From NCBI GenBank assembly GCA_024640765.1, contig JAHEEK010000002.1:131258-195257 (forward strand): DNA of 64,000 nt, in the 5' to 3' direction. Below the pieces are notes generated by a model. It saw only the letters and a list, made by a program, of their open reading frames with translations. It did no database searches and was not told the origin of the DNA. Position 1 is the stretch's first letter. The number at the start of each line of letters is the position of its first letter. Source of the stretch: Nereida sp024640765. Lineage in GTDB: Bacteria > Pseudomonadota > Alphaproteobacteria > Rhodobacterales > Rhodobacteraceae. Positions 51,999 to 61,755 of the stretch are shown piece after piece. Made by a program: the position numbers and the translations under genes.

Positions 51999-54251
51999 AT
52001 GAGTAAGTTCAAGAAGATCACCCGCCGCAGTTTCATGATCGGCTCTGGCCTTGTGGCTGGTGGCGTTGCGTTTGGGGCCTATAAGGTGGCGATACCGCAG
52101 GCAAACCCGTTGCTTGCAAAGCTGCGCGAGGGCGAGGCTGCGTTTACGCCCTTCATTAAGGTCACCGCAGATGCGGTTACACTAATCACCCCACACACGG
52201 ATGTGGGGCAAGGGGTGCAGACGGCTCAGGCGCTGCTGATTGCTGAAGAGCTAGACATTGATCTTGATCAGGTCACGCTGTCGTTCGGCGCGCCAGATCC
52301 AGCTTACTACAACACAGCTCTCGCTGATGAGGCTGTGCCTTTTCAAAGCGCTGACGACAGCCTTGCCGCGCGGTCTGCGCGTGGGGCTGCGGGGGCTGCG
52401 TTCAAGCTGCTTGGCTTGATGGTAACGGGGGGCTCAAGCAGTGTGCCTGACAGTTATGAAAAGCTGCGCATGGCGGGGGCCGTTGCCCGCGAGACACTGA
52501 AAAAAGCTGCCGCCGATCAAACCGGTCAGCCGGTAAGTGCGCTGCAAACAAAACAGGGCGCGGTCGTTTTGCCTGATGGCACCAGATTTGCCTATACCGA
52601 CTTGGCGAAAACCGCGGCGGACATCGCGCCGGTGACGGACGTTTCTTTGCGCGATCCTTCGGAATGGAAACGGCTTGGTCAGCCTGTGTTGCGCAATGAT
52701 ATCGTTGCCAAATCTACGGGCACACAGTGTTATACAATCGATCTGGAACTTGATGGGATGCTTCATGCAAGTGTGCGCACCAATCCCAAACGCGGCGGTT
52801 CTGCGGCGCAATATGATACAGTTGCAGCAGAACAAATGCGCGGCATCAGTGCAATTGTGCCTGTGACTAATGGTATCGCTGTGGTTGCAGATAACACATG
52901 GAGCGCGATCAGGGCTGTTAATGCGATTGGCTGCGAATGGCCCGATGCTCCGTACCCAGCTGAAATGGCGGATCACTGGCAGGCGGTTTCTGATAGTTTT
53001 ACGGACGATGCGCTAGACAAAGAGTGGCGCAATGATGGTGACGTTGACGCCGCGCTGGGCGCAGATGCGCAGGGCGTGCAGCAGATTGAAGCGGAGTACT
53101 TTGCGCCTTACGTTGCTCACCAACCTCTTGAGCCGCTTTGTGCTGTGGCCCGAACTCTTGAAGCCGGAATAGAGATCTGGACCGCACATCAGATGCCGCG
53201 GTTTTTGCAGAAAAAAGTTGCAGCAGTGGTTGGCTGTGATTCCGATGAAGTGGTTTTTCATCAACAAATGGCAGGGGGCAGTTTTGGTCACCGCCTTGAG
53301 TTTGATGTGGTTACCCAAGCCGCTGAAATTGCAGTGGCAATGAACGGCAAACCAGTGAAGTTGACCTATTCACGCGAAGAAGATTTTGCCCAAGATTACG
53401 TCCGTCAGATCAGCATGGGGCGTCCAAAAGGCGCGCTTAAAGATGGTGGTGTGCACGCATTGCAGATGGACATCGCATCGCCGTCCGTAACGGCCTCGCA
53501 AATGACACGTTTGGGTCAGCCTGCTGCGGGTCCTGACACCCAAATTGCAGCGGGTGTTTGGAATATGCCTTATGCGGTGCCGCACTTGTCTGTGCGCGCA
53601 TATCGCACGCCAGAGTTAGCGCCGATTAGCTCATGGCGATCTGTTGGTGCGTCATCTGCTGCGTTTTTTGCAGAGAGTTTTTTGGATGAAATGATCCATG
53701 CTGCAGGTGCTGATCCGATGGCAGAACGCTTAAGATTGATACAGTCGCCGCTCCACCGCGCTGTTTTGGAGGCGGTTACGGAAATGTCGGATTGGGGCGC
53801 ACCGCTTGGCCAAGGGCAGGGGCGCGGCGTTGCCTTTGTTGAAAGCTTCGGCGTGCCAACAGCGGAAGTGGTGCAGGTGCGCGATACAAGTCGGGGCATT
53901 ATGATCGAAAAAGTCTGGGTTGCCGCAGAAGTGGGGCAGGTGCTTGATCCGATCAATTTTGAAAGCAACGTGATGGGCGGCGTTGCCTGGGGGCTTGGTC
54001 ACGCAATGAACTGTGAGATTACGTTCACAGCTGGCGTCGCAGATCAGCGTAATTTTGACATGCACGACGGAATGCGCATGGCGCAGTGCCCACAAATTGA
54101 GGTTCGTGGTTTGACCAACGGTGACAAAGTACGCGGGATTGGTGAGCCACCTGTCCCCCCCGCCGCGCCTGCGCTTGCGAACGCGATCTTCGCTGCCACG
54201 GGGCAAAGGGTGCGCAGGATGCCGTTCTGGAACGACGTTGATTTTGTCTAG
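51999..54251 (+). CDS. iorB: Isoquinoline 1-oxidoreductase-like beta subunit (molybdopterin)
   Basis: Large molybdenum-cofactor subunit partnering IorA. The 750-residue product begins with a twin-arginine signal (ITRRSFMIGSGLVAGG), so the complex is exported folded. It has the repeated domain layout of the single-chain aldehyde/xanthine oxidase type (HTDVGQGVQTAQALLIAEEL; QMAGGSFGHRLEFDVVTQAA) and the catalytic Glu in RGIGEPPVPPAAPALANAIF near the end. The true substrate (an N-heterocycle or aldehyde) cannot be told from sequence. No cytochrome partner gene is adjacent. Confidence 0.9.
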   Translation: MSKFKKITRRSFMIGSGLVAGGVAFGAYKVAIPQANPLLAKLREGEAAFTPFIKVTADAVTLITPHTDVGQGVQTAQALLIAEELDIDLDQVTLSFGAPDPAYYNTALADEAVPFQSADDSLAARSARGAAGAAFKLLGLMVTGGSSSVPDSYEKLRMAGAVARETLKKAAADQTGQPVSALQTKQGAVVLPDGTRFAYTDLAKTAADIAPVTDVSLRDPSEWKRLGQPVLRNDIVAKSTGTQCYTIDLELDGMLHASVRTNPKRGGSAAQYDTVAAEQMRGISAIVPVTNGIAVVADNTWSAIRAVNAIGCEWPDAPYPAEMADHWQAVSDSFTDDALDKEWRNDGDVDAALGADAQGVQQIEAEYFAPYVAHQPLEPLCAVARTLEAGIEIWTAHQMPRFLQKKVAAVVGCDSDEVVFHQQMAGGSFGHRLEFDVVTQAAEIAVAMNGKPVKLTYSREEDFAQDYVRQISMGRPKGALKDGGVHALQMDIASPSVTASQMTRLGQPAAGPDTQIAAGVWNMPYAVPHLSVRAYRTPELAPISSWRSVGASSAAFFAESFLDEMIHAAGADPMAERLRLIQSPLHRAVLEAVTEMSDWGAPLGQGQGRGVAFVESFGVPTAEVVQVRDTSRGIMIEKVWVAAEVGQVLDPINFESNVMGGVAWGLGHAMNCEITFTAGVADQRNFDMHDGMRMAQCPQIEVRGLTNGDKVRGIGEPPVPPAAPALANAIFAATGQRVRRMPFWNDVDFV

Positions 54252-54274
54252 GCCGAGACTAGCGCAGTAGTTGA

Positions 54275-54312
54275 GAACCGCTCGCAATTACCTTGCTAGT
54301 TGCGAGCGGTTC
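54275..54312. promoter_or_regulatory. Long inverted repeat between iorB and sitA
   Basis: GAACCGCTCGCAA (54275-54287) and TTGCGAGCGGTTC (54300-54312) are perfect 13-base arms around a 12-base spacer. It lies 24 bases after the iorB stop and 38 before the sitA start. No T run follows, so it may be an iorB 3' hairpin or an operator for the metal-uptake genes. The right arm also contains TGCGA-N5-TCGCA. Confidence 0.6.
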
Positions 54313-54349
54313 GCATAAACGGGTTGCAGTTAATAATGGAGATCTGCAC

Positions 54350-55261
54350 ATGTTTTTCTTCCGTCCCTCTCTTTCATCGTCATTTTGTTCGCTGGTTATG
54401 GCGGGCGCGTTTGGTATTTTGCCAATCAAGGCTGTTGCGGACGAACAGTTTAAAGTGGTGACGACTTTTACGGTTTTGGCCGATATGGCGCGCAATGTGG
54501 CGGGTGATGCGGCAATTGTGGAAAGCGTGACAAAACCCGGTGCAGAAATACACGGCTACGCCCCCACGCCCCGCGATATTCTGCGTGCACAAGATGCGGA
54601 TTTGATTTTGTGGAACGGGCTAAATCTCGAGCTTTGGTTTGAGCAGTTCTTGAGCAATTTATCCGAGGTGCCCAGTGCCGTGCTGACTGACGGCATTATG
54701 CCGATCAGCATTTCTGCAGATGAGTATACGGGTCTGCCAAATCCACATGCGTGGATGGGGCTGGATAATGCGCTAATTTATGTGGACAATATACGTGACG
54801 CATTGGTCACCCATGATCCCGACAACGCCGAGACATACCGCGCCAATGCTGATGCGTACAAAGCGCGTATCACCCAAACGATTGCCCCCCTACGCGATCG
54901 TGTTGCAGCAATCCCGCAACAACAGCGTTGGCTGGCAACGTGCGAAGGCGCGTTTAGCTATCTGATCAAGGACTTCGCAATGCAGGAGTTGTATCTGTGG
55001 CCGATGAACGCAGATGCCCAAGGTACCCCACAACAAGTACGCCGTGTAATTGATGCCGTTCGCGCGAATGATATCCCTGCGGTTTTTTGCGAAAGTACTG
55101 TGAGCCAAGCCCCCGCGGAGCAGGTCGCGCGTGAAACAGGTGCCAGTTATGGTGGCGTGCTCTATGTTGATAGCCTGAGTGCACAGGACGGGCCCGTGCC
55201 CACCTATCTGGACCTACTTCGTGTGACATCACAAACGATTGCCGATGGTTTGGGCGGATGA
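54350..55261 (+). CDS. sitA: Manganese/iron ABC transporter substrate-binding protein SitA-like
   Basis: Periplasmic cluster A-I metal-binding protein. From ATG 54350 (GGAGA upstream) it has 303 residues with a signal peptide ending near residue 31 (KAVADEQ). The metal ligands fit the Mn/Fe type rather than the zinc type: His in EIHGYAPTPRD, His in NPHAWMGLDNALIYVDNIRD, Glu in CEGAFSYLIKDFAM and Asp in GVLYVDSLSA. There is no His-rich loop as in ZnuA. An in-frame start at 54293 would hide the signal peptide. The TGA overlaps the next ATG. Confidence 0.93.
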   Translation: MFFFRPSLSSSFCSLVMAGAFGILPIKAVADEQFKVVTTFTVLADMARNVAGDAAIVESVTKPGAEIHGYAPTPRDILRAQDADLILWNGLNLELWFEQFLSNLSEVPSAVLTDGIMPISISADEYTGLPNPHAWMGLDNALIYVDNIRDALVTHDPDNAETYRANADAYKARITQTIAPLRDRVAAIPQQQRWLATCEGAFSYLIKDFAMQELYLWPMNADAQGTPQQVRRVIDAVRANDIPAVFCESTVSQAPAEQVARETGASYGGVLYVDSLSAQDGPVPTYLDLLRVTSQTIADGLGG

Positions 55262-56154
55262 AAGGCATAGCCGCGCCCCTTAGCAGTGGCATCAAAGCCG
55301 AACATGTGACCGTTACTTACCGCAACGGGCATACCGCTTTGTCGGACGCGAGTTTTGAAATTCCCGCAGGCACAATTACAGCGTTGGTTGGGGTGAATGG
55401 GGCAGGTAAATCCACTTTATTCAAAGCAATTATGGGTGTTGTACCTGCCGCACGAGGCGAGATTTCTGTGATGGGCATGTCCGTTAAGGCGGCTCTGGCC
55501 AAGAACATGGTGGCCTATGTGCCCCAGAGCGAGGACGTGGATTGGAGCTTCCCCGTGCTTGTTGAAGACGTGGTGATGATGGGCCGCTACGGTCACATGG
55601 GGTTTCTGCGTCGGCCGTCTGCTGCGGACCATAGAGCTGTTACCGAAGCAATGGGCCGCGTTAGTATGGAGGCGTATCGACACCGTCAAATTGGCGAGCT
55701 TTCAGGCGGGCAGCGCAAGCGCGTATTCCTTGCGCGCGCATTGGCCCAACAGGGGCAGGTGATCTTGCTTGATGAACCGTTTACTGGCGTTGATGTGCAA
55801 ACTGAGGATGCCATTGTGGCTTTGTTGCAAGCGATGCGCGACGAGGGGCGGGTCATTCTGGTCTCTACCCACAACCTCGGTTCCGTGCCAGAGTTTTGTG
55901 ACCGCACGGTTTTGGTCAAGGGCACGGTACTGGCGTCTGGCCCAACCTCAGAAGTGTTTACTCATGCCAATCTTGAGATCGCCTTTGGCGGCGTGTTGCG
56001 ACACTTCGTTCTAAGCGGCTCTGAACTTCACGATGATGATGACACGCGGTCCGTTCGGGTCATCACCGATGACGAGCGGCCCTTTGTGGTTTACGGCGAC
56101 GAGATGCAAGCAGCGTCAGATGCCCCAAAAGCCAAAAGCGAAGGGACCGAATGA
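55258..56154 (+). CDS. sitB: Manganese/iron ABC transporter ATP-binding protein SitB-like
   Basis: ATPase of the metal importer. The 298-residue product has Walker A GVNGAGKSTLF (about 44-54), Q-loop YVPQSEDVDWSFPV, signature LSGGQRKRVFLARALAQQG, Walker B VILLDEPFTGVD and the His switch VSTHNLGS. After the usual domain end (FGGVLRHFVLSG) there is an acidic tail of about 45 residues (HDDDDTRSVRVITDDERPFV). It overlaps both neighbours by four bases. Confidence 0.94.
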   Translation: MKGIAAPLSSGIKAEHVTVTYRNGHTALSDASFEIPAGTITALVGVNGAGKSTLFKAIMGVVPAARGEISVMGMSVKAALAKNMVAYVPQSEDVDWSFPVLVEDVVMMGRYGHMGFLRRPSAADHRAVTEAMGRVSMEAYRHRQIGELSGGQRKRVFLARALAQQGQVILLDEPFTGVDVQTEDAIVALLQAMRDEGRVILVSTHNLGSVPEFCDRTVLVKGTVLASGPTSEVFTHANLEIAFGGVLRHFVLSGSELHDDDDTRSVRVITDDERPFVVYGDEMQAASDAPKAKSEGTE

Positions 56155-57008
56155 TCGACACGCTTCTTGAGCCTTTTGGCTACGCCTACATGTTCAACGC
56201 AATTTGGGTCAGTTCGCTTGTGGGCGCGGTCTGTGCTTTTTTGTCTGCGTATCTGATGCTTAAGGGCTGGTCTTTGATTGGTGACGCGCTGAGCCATTCG
56301 ATCGTGCCAGGGGTTGCGGGGGCTTATATGTTGGGCCTACCATTTGCGCTTGGGGCTTTTGCTGCTGGCGGTTTGGCGGCGGCATCGATGCTCTTTTTGA
56401 ATCGACGCACAGGCCTGAAAGAGGACACAATCATTGGTCTGATCTTCACGTCATTTTTTGGACTTGGCCTGTTCATGGTGTCGATATCGCCCGTTTCGAT
56501 AAGCGTGCAATCGATCACTTTTGGCAATATTTTGGCCATAACTCCTTCGGACACGCTTCAATTGGCTGTCATCGGTTTTGTCAGTTTAGCTGTATTGTTG
56601 GCGAAGTGGAAAGACTTCATGGTGACGTTCTTTGACGAAAATCACGCCCGTTCAATCGGGCTGCGACCCGATGTTTTGAAGGTCATTTTCTTTGCTATTT
56701 TGGCTGCTTGCTGTGTGGCAGCGATGCAGACCGTTGGTGCGTTTTTGGTCATCGCCATGGTCGTGACGCCCGGCGCGACAGCATATTTGTTGACCGACAG
56801 GTTTCCACGCTTGCTTGCCCTAAGCGTTGCCATCGGCGCGGGAACAAGCTGTGTCGGCGCCTATCTGAGTTACTTCCTGGACGGTGCAACTGGCGGGCTG
56901 ATCGTGAGCCTTCAAACTCTGATCTTTCTGGTCGCGTTCATATTTGCGCCTACACACGGGTATCTTGGGGCACGTCGCCGTGCGGCCAAAGCGGTGCGGG
57001 TGAACTGA
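56151..57008 (+). CDS. sitC: Manganese/iron ABC transporter permease SitC-like
   Basis: ABC-3 family permease of 285 residues with about eight membrane helices: YMFNAIWVSSLVGAVCAFLS, LKGWSLIGDALSHSIVPGVA (family motif), EDTIIGLIFTSFFGLGLFMV and AMQTVGAFLVIAMVVTPGAT. It forms the channel with SitD. Its stop overlaps the sitD start by one base. Confidence 0.94.
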   Translation: MIDTLLEPFGYAYMFNAIWVSSLVGAVCAFLSAYLMLKGWSLIGDALSHSIVPGVAGAYMLGLPFALGAFAAGGLAAASMLFLNRRTGLKEDTIIGLIFTSFFGLGLFMVSISPVSISVQSITFGNILAITPSDTLQLAVIGFVSLAVLLAKWKDFMVTFFDENHARSIGLRPDVLKVIFFAILAACCVAAMQTVGAFLVIAMVVTPGATAYLLTDRFPRLLALSVAIGAGTSCVGAYLSYFLDGATGGLIVSLQTLIFLVAFIFAPTHGYLGARRRAAKAVRVN

Positions 57009-57826
57009 TGGAAGAGCTGCTGTTGCCGTTTCAATTCGCGTTTATGAACAAAGCTTTTTTGATCATGGCGATGCTAAGCGTTCCAACCAGCCTGTTGTCT
57101 TGTTATCTGGTCCTCAAGGGTTGGTCGTTGATGGGCGATGCAATCAGCCATGCGGTTCTGCCGGGCATTGTGTTGGCTTACGTGCTGAGTATTCCGCTGC
57201 TTATAGGGGCATTTGTTGCGGGCATGTTTTGCGCCGTTGCGACAGGCTTTTTAAGCGATAACAGCCGCGTCAAACAGGATACCGTGATGGGTATTGTGTT
57301 CTCGGGGATGTTTGGGGTGGGGATCGTTTTATACACTAAAATTTCCACCAATCTGCATCTTGATCACATTCTTTTCGGCAACATCTTGGGCGTGGGAGAA
57401 CAGGACCTTTGGACGGCTGGCCTTATCTCGCTAGGGGTAGCAAGTGTGGTGATCACCAAGCGCCGCGATTTGATGTTGCATGCGTTTGACCCCGTGCAAG
57501 CGCAGGCCGTTGGGTTGCGTGTGGGCTTGCTGCACTACGGGCTTCTGGTACTTATTTCATTGACGATTGTAGCGAGCCTTTCTGCCGTAGGCATTATCTT
57601 GGCCATTGGATTGCTTGTTGCACCTGGCGCAATTGCGTATCTGTTGTCCAACCGCCTTAGCATCATGTTGCCCACCGCCGTAATGGTCACGCTGGCCTCA
57701 AGCTTTGTGGGTATCTACGCCAGCTTCTTTATCGACAGCGCACCGGCACCAACAATCATTCTGGTGCTGACCATATGCTTTATCGTAGCCTTTATGAGAG
57801 CGCGCTTCAAAGTACGTGAGGCCTGA
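57008..57826 (+). CDS. sitD: Manganese/iron ABC transporter permease SitD-like
   Basis: Second ABC-3 permease, 272 residues from ATG 57008 (the frame is open further upstream inside sitC). It has LKGWSLMGDAISHAVLPGIV, KQDTVMGIVFSGMFGVGIVL and VGIILAIGLLVAPGAIAYLL, parallel to SitC, suggesting an old duplication. It is the last gene of sitABCD; 126 bases separate it from the TRAP genes. Confidence 0.94.
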   Translation: MEELLLPFQFAFMNKAFLIMAMLSVPTSLLSCYLVLKGWSLMGDAISHAVLPGIVLAYVLSIPLLIGAFVAGMFCAVATGFLSDNSRVKQDTVMGIVFSGMFGVGIVLYTKISTNLHLDHILFGNILGVGEQDLWTAGLISLGVASVVITKRRDLMLHAFDPVQAQAVGLRVGLLHYGLLVLISLTIVASLSAVGIILAIGLLVAPGAIAYLLSNRLSIMLPTAVMVTLASSFVGIYASFFIDSAPAPTIILVLTICFIVAFMRARFKVREA

Positions 57827-57952
57827 AATGGCCCTCGTGTAACCTGAGCAAACTGGTGGGTTGAACATATGCCGCGCGGTGGTATTGACGCTGTGACTCC
57901 TGCAAAGCGGCGGGCTATAGCGACAAAGACCAGCATTTGTGAGGCGCAGTAT

Positions 57953-58465
57953 ATGTCCCTTAGGGCGATCTTGGTGAAAGTGATCAACGGCTGGGCGCTG
58001 TTTGGCGGAGCTTTGCTTTTGATTATTGTCGCCGTCACTGCGCTTAATGCGGCGGGGTTCAGCGCCAATGTTATTGCGCGGCTTTGGGGAGGCACAGTTC
58101 CTGGATTACCGGGCTACGAGGACGCTGTTCAAATGCTTGTCGGCGTCGCGGCACTTGCGATGTTTCCTTCTGCACAACTGCACAGCGCGCACGCTTGCGT
58201 TGATGTGTTTATGCAATATGCGCCTGCGCGGGTCAGTCGCATTATCACTGTGTTGTCCAACATTTTGTTGGCTGCAATCGTGGCTTGGATGGCGTTTATG
58301 ATGGTCCAAGGTACTCTTCAAATGCGCGCGGATCATGTTGAAACCACGGTTCTGGGCTGGCCGGTTTGGGTGTTTATGTCATCGGCGGTTGTGTCATGTG
58401 CGCTTTGGTCGGTGGCTGGGCTCATGGCAATAGCCGGATCATCGGATAACACCGATGGAGCGTGA
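57953..58465 (+). CDS. TRAP transporter small permease (DctQ type)
   Basis: Four-helix membrane subunit of a tripartite ATP-independent periplasmic transporter. ATG 57953 (GAGG upstream) gives 170 residues starting MSLRAILVKVINGWALFGGA; an in-frame start at 57869 would add a charged stretch of 28 residues. Family features are GYEDAVQMLVGVAALAMFPS and AHACVDVFMQYAPARVSRII. It overlaps the large permease by 11 bases. No DctP gene is nearby. Confidence 0.9.
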   Translation: MSLRAILVKVINGWALFGGALLLIIVAVTALNAAGFSANVIARLWGGTVPGLPGYEDAVQMLVGVAALAMFPSAQLHSAHACVDVFMQYAPARVSRIITVLSNILLAAIVAWMAFMMVQGTLQMRADHVETTVLGWPVWVFMSSAVVSCALWSVAGLMAIAGSSDNTDGA

Positions 58466-59837
58466 AATCATCGGCATTTATGGGCTGGTCGCGCTGTTTG
58501 TGCTTATCATGCTGCGCATACCCGTGGCGTTGGCGATGTTGGTAACTGGTGTTGTCGGAACCTGGGTGCTGAGCCTTGCATCGCCGTTCATCAAATTCGG
58601 CCCTTATCTTTTGCAATTCAAAACTGCGCTGTGGAACTCAGTCGCGAATTACGACCTGTCTGTTGTGCCCCTTTTTGTACTCATGGGTTTTTTGGCGGCC
58701 GAAACGGGCTTGAGCCGTGATTTGTTCCAAGGGCTGAGTGCGCTGACGCAGAAAATACGCGGTGGTGTGGCAATGGCGACAGTGCTCGCGTGCGCGGGTT
58801 TTGGTGCGGTAAGTGGCTCGTCTATCGCGACCGCATCTACGATGAGCCGCGTTGCACTGCCTGAATTACGCCGCCTCAAATACAACGAGGGCCTGTCGAC
58901 AGGTGTGCTGGCTGCAGGCGGTACGTTGGGCATCTTGATCCCGCCATCGGTGGCTCTGGTTATATACGCCATCGTCGTAGAGGCACCGATCATTGAGATG
59001 TTCCAAGCAGCAATTTTGCCAGGATTTTTGGCAGTTATATTTTTCCTAATCGTGATACGCTTCCGGGTGGCCCGAAATCCTGATCTTGCCCCACAACCCA
59101 TAGCGCTTAGCCCATCGGAACGTACTCACGCCCTCAAACGTTTAATCCCTGTTACGTTGATTTTTGGGGCGATCATTTTGGGCCTTGGTATGGGATTTTT
59201 TACCCCCACACCCGCAGCAGGTGTGGGGGTCTTCCTGATCTTGGGCTATGGTCTTTTGCTAAGGCGCACGTCTGATGAAGGGCTGACTTTTGGGCGTATG
59301 AAAGCAGCACTTTTGGCGACAGCGAAAACCGCATCGATGATATATTTCATCTTGTTCTCTGCGGATATCCTCAAGGGCTTTTTTGCGCGTACTGGCTTGC
59401 CAGCCTCGCTGAGTGATTCGGCCGCGGCTTCCACGCTTGAGCCTTATGTCATTCTGATTTTGATGTTGCTTATCTTGATTGTTCTCGGCTGCTTTATGGA
59501 AAGCTTGTCGATGATTTTGGTCGTGGTACCATTTTTTTGGCCCGTCTTGATCCAACTCAACGGCGGTGATTTTGTCAGCGCAGAGGCTGCCGCATTCGGC
59601 ATGACAACCGATGATTTACGCATCTGGTTTGGAATTCTTGCGCTTATTGTCGTGGAGCTTGGCCTGATTACGCCGCCCGTTGGCCTTAATGTTTTTGTGA
59701 TCAAATCCTTTTCGCCTACCACAAATCTAAGCGTCATTTTCCGCGGTGTCGCACCATTCTTTGGCATCGAATTGATCCGCATCGCACTACTGCTGTCCAT
59801 GCCCGCGTTGGCCCTTTATATGCCAACTGCGTTGTGA
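58455..59837 (+). CDS. TRAP transporter large permease (DctM type)
   Basis: The 460-residue membrane subunit of the transporter has about 12 helices. DctM motifs include VPLFVLMGFLAAETGLSRDL, CAGFGAVSGSSIATASTMSR (about 110-129), LAAGGTLGILIPPSVALVIY and the C-terminal VELGLITPPVGLNVFVIKSF. It carries a sodium-coupled organic acid, but the solute depends on the binding protein, which is missing from this locus. Confidence 0.94.
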   Translation: MEREIIGIYGLVALFVLIMLRIPVALAMLVTGVVGTWVLSLASPFIKFGPYLLQFKTALWNSVANYDLSVVPLFVLMGFLAAETGLSRDLFQGLSALTQKIRGGVAMATVLACAGFGAVSGSSIATASTMSRVALPELRRLKYNEGLSTGVLAAGGTLGILIPPSVALVIYAIVVEAPIIEMFQAAILPGFLAVIFFLIVIRFRVARNPDLAPQPIALSPSERTHALKRLIPVTLIFGAIILGLGMGFFTPTPAAGVGVFLILGYGLLLRRTSDEGLTFGRMKAALLATAKTASMIYFILFSADILKGFFARTGLPASLSDSAAASTLEPYVILILMLLILIVLGCFMESLSMILVVVPFFWPVLIQLNGGDFVSAEAAAFGMTTDDLRIWFGILALIVVELGLITPPVGLNVFVIKSFSPTTNLSVIFRGVAPFFGIELIRIALLLSMPALALYMPTAL

Positions 59838-60355
59838 TTGGGCTGATGTGCGCTGTGTTGCTCTTGCATGCGAACAGCAATTAGATCGAATGACATCATT
59901 TGGCCTGTTGCAGGCCGGTGCTAGAAACGTCTTCATATTATTCCGGCATTGAAGGTAAATGAAAAATTTAACCTTGGTGCTTTTGTTGGTCGTTGATTTT
60001 GTGCCTCAACTGTATCGGCAACAACCGCCTATGTTGTGTCATTATGCGGTAGCTAGATAAGCTTTCTGGTGAAGCTGATTGGCTTCGCATTGTTGGCCTC
60101 AAATCCACTTATACCCGATACTAAGATTGTAGTCTGCCTGACAAAAAGCACCAGCTGGTTTCAAAGATGTTGCAACCGAAATGTTGCCGTAGGCTCATAA
60201 GGGGCAAAAGGATATTTTGAAGTTGCCTCAATAACGCCTAGTGTTAAGAACATTGTGTAATTTTGCTACTCACTCCAACACTTCGGCGTGCTGAAATTTT
60301 CCTTTATCTGATACTGTTTATCAAGCATCACAACCATGTTTACGGACTAAAATGC
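59838..60355. other. Gene-free AT-rich region between the TRAP genes and the quinone reductase
   Basis: About 518 bases between converging genes. I see no strong terminator or recognisable gene remnant. A 33-codon frame (59959-60060, MKNLTLVLLLVVDFVPQLYR start) has a hydrophobic start, but its ribosome site is too close (three bases), so I do not call it. Confidence 0.45.
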
Positions 60356-61330
60356 TCAGATTGTTAACACAGTAGAGCCTGTTGTCTTGCGGGCCTCCAG
60401 CGCTTGATGAGCTTTTGCTACCTCACTCAATCCGAACCGCTGGCCAATGTTAATCTTCACATCCCCCGTCAGCACTTTTGCAGCAAGATTTTGCGCCATA
60501 GCCTGACAGGTGTCGTGATCGCTAATATGAGTGAAAATCGTCGGTCGAGTTATTTTTAACGACCCCTTTTTTCCCAAAATACCGATTTCAAAAGGGGGGA
60601 CCGGCCCCGAAGCATTTCCGAATGATATCATCGTGCCTAGCGGTTTGAGAGAATTGAGTGATCCGTCGAAGGTGTCTTTACCAACAGCGTCCATCACGAC
60701 GTCAACGCCTCTACCGTTTGTTAGGTCACGTACTTGCTCAACCCAATCTTCACTACGGTAATTCAGGCAATGGGTCGCCCCATGATCTTTCGCTAGCTGG
60801 CATTTCTCGTCTGTTCCTGCGGTTCCGATCAACCTGATCCCTTCCGAGCGCGCCCATTGGCAAGCCAAAAGGCCCACACCGCCAGCTGCTGCGTGAAACA
60901 GTATGGTATCACCAGACTTCAGGGGTGAGGTGCGGTGGAATAGATACTCGACCGTCATGCCTTTGAGCATCATCGCGGCACCTTCCTCGTAGGAGATGCC
61001 ATCAGGTAGTGGACAGACCTGTGCCGCAGGCATGACCCGTGCCTCAGAATAAGCGCCTGGTGGGTTTGAGGCATATGCGGCTCGATCGCCGACTTTAAGA
61101 TGTGTGACCCCTTCGCCCACGGCATCAATCACTCCTGCGGCTTCCATGCCCATTGCATGGGGCAATTGCATTGGGTAAAATCCAGTGCGTTGGTAAACAT
61201 CGATAAAATTCAAGCCAATAGCTTTATGAACAATCCGAACCTCACCATTTTGCGGTTCACCGACATCAAGATCTACCAATTTGAACCGATCTGGTCCGCC
61301 ATGTTCTTCGATTATTGCTGTTAATGCCAT
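60356..61330 (-). CDS. Quinone oxidoreductase / zinc-free medium-chain dehydrogenase
   Basis: NADPH-dependent enzyme of the quinone reductase branch of the MDR family. The 324-residue product has VHKAIGLNFIDVYQRTGFYP (family N-domain), QLPHAMGMEAAGVIDAVGEG, the nucleotide-binding FHAAAGGVGLLACQWARSEG (about 143-162) and TGTAGTDEKCQLAKDHGAT-like spacing (IGTAGTDEKCQLAK). There is no zinc-ligand cysteine set. AAGGGTCGGAA precedes the ATG. Confidence 0.92.
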   Translation of the reverse strand: MALTAIIEEHGGPDRFKLVDLDVGEPQNGEVRIVHKAIGLNFIDVYQRTGFYPMQLPHAMGMEAAGVIDAVGEGVTHLKVGDRAAYASNPPGAYSEARVMPAAQVCPLPDGISYEEGAAMMLKGMTVEYLFHRTSPLKSGDTILFHAAAGGVGLLACQWARSEGIRLIGTAGTDEKCQLAKDHGATHCLNYRSEDWVEQVRDLTNGRGVDVVMDAVGKDTFDGSLNSLKPLGTMISFGNASGPVPPFEIGILGKKGSLKITRPTIFTHISDHDTCQAMAQNLAAKVLTGDVKINIGQRFGLSEVAKAHQALEARKTTGSTVLTI

Positions 61331-61755
61331 TTCCGACCCTTATTTTGCTCCTCTGACAAGAGAGCAATTTCACAGGGATGTCTAACGCTTACTTGTAGTT
61401 GTTGGACATAACTAATTTCCCAACCCAAAGAGATGTTCTTGAAGTTATGGCAGGTTGAAGTTGGCCCTAACTTCTGACGGTTAGTGCCTGAGTGGCGACT
61501 TGGGTGGTTGTGCATTGGCGGGACAATCCCTTAGGATAATCCCTGACGCGAATTAGACCGCCAAGGCTGGCTGGCTCGCAGAACATTTCTAAATTAGGGC
61601 TGGTACTTATCAGAGGATGCTGCTTGCTGATATGGCCGCGCCTGTCATATTACTTCAATGCGTGTCAGAACTTACCATGCGGAGATGGCCGCCCGACCTC
61701 GGCGAATAAATAGAGGTGAACTTGGCGAGGCTCAGGAAAGGGTAGGTGGAGCACC
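61331..61755. other. Gene-free region between divergent quinone reductase and enoyl-CoA hydratase genes
   Basis: About 425 bases that must contain two divergent promoters. I see no small gene with a ribosome site and no clear repeat, riboswitch or terminator. Confidence 0.45.

Noticed and set aside
59959..60060. A 33-codon ORF with a hydrophobic start in a gene-free gap
   Set aside because: The only ribosome-like site is three bases from the ATG and there is no terminator or other support.
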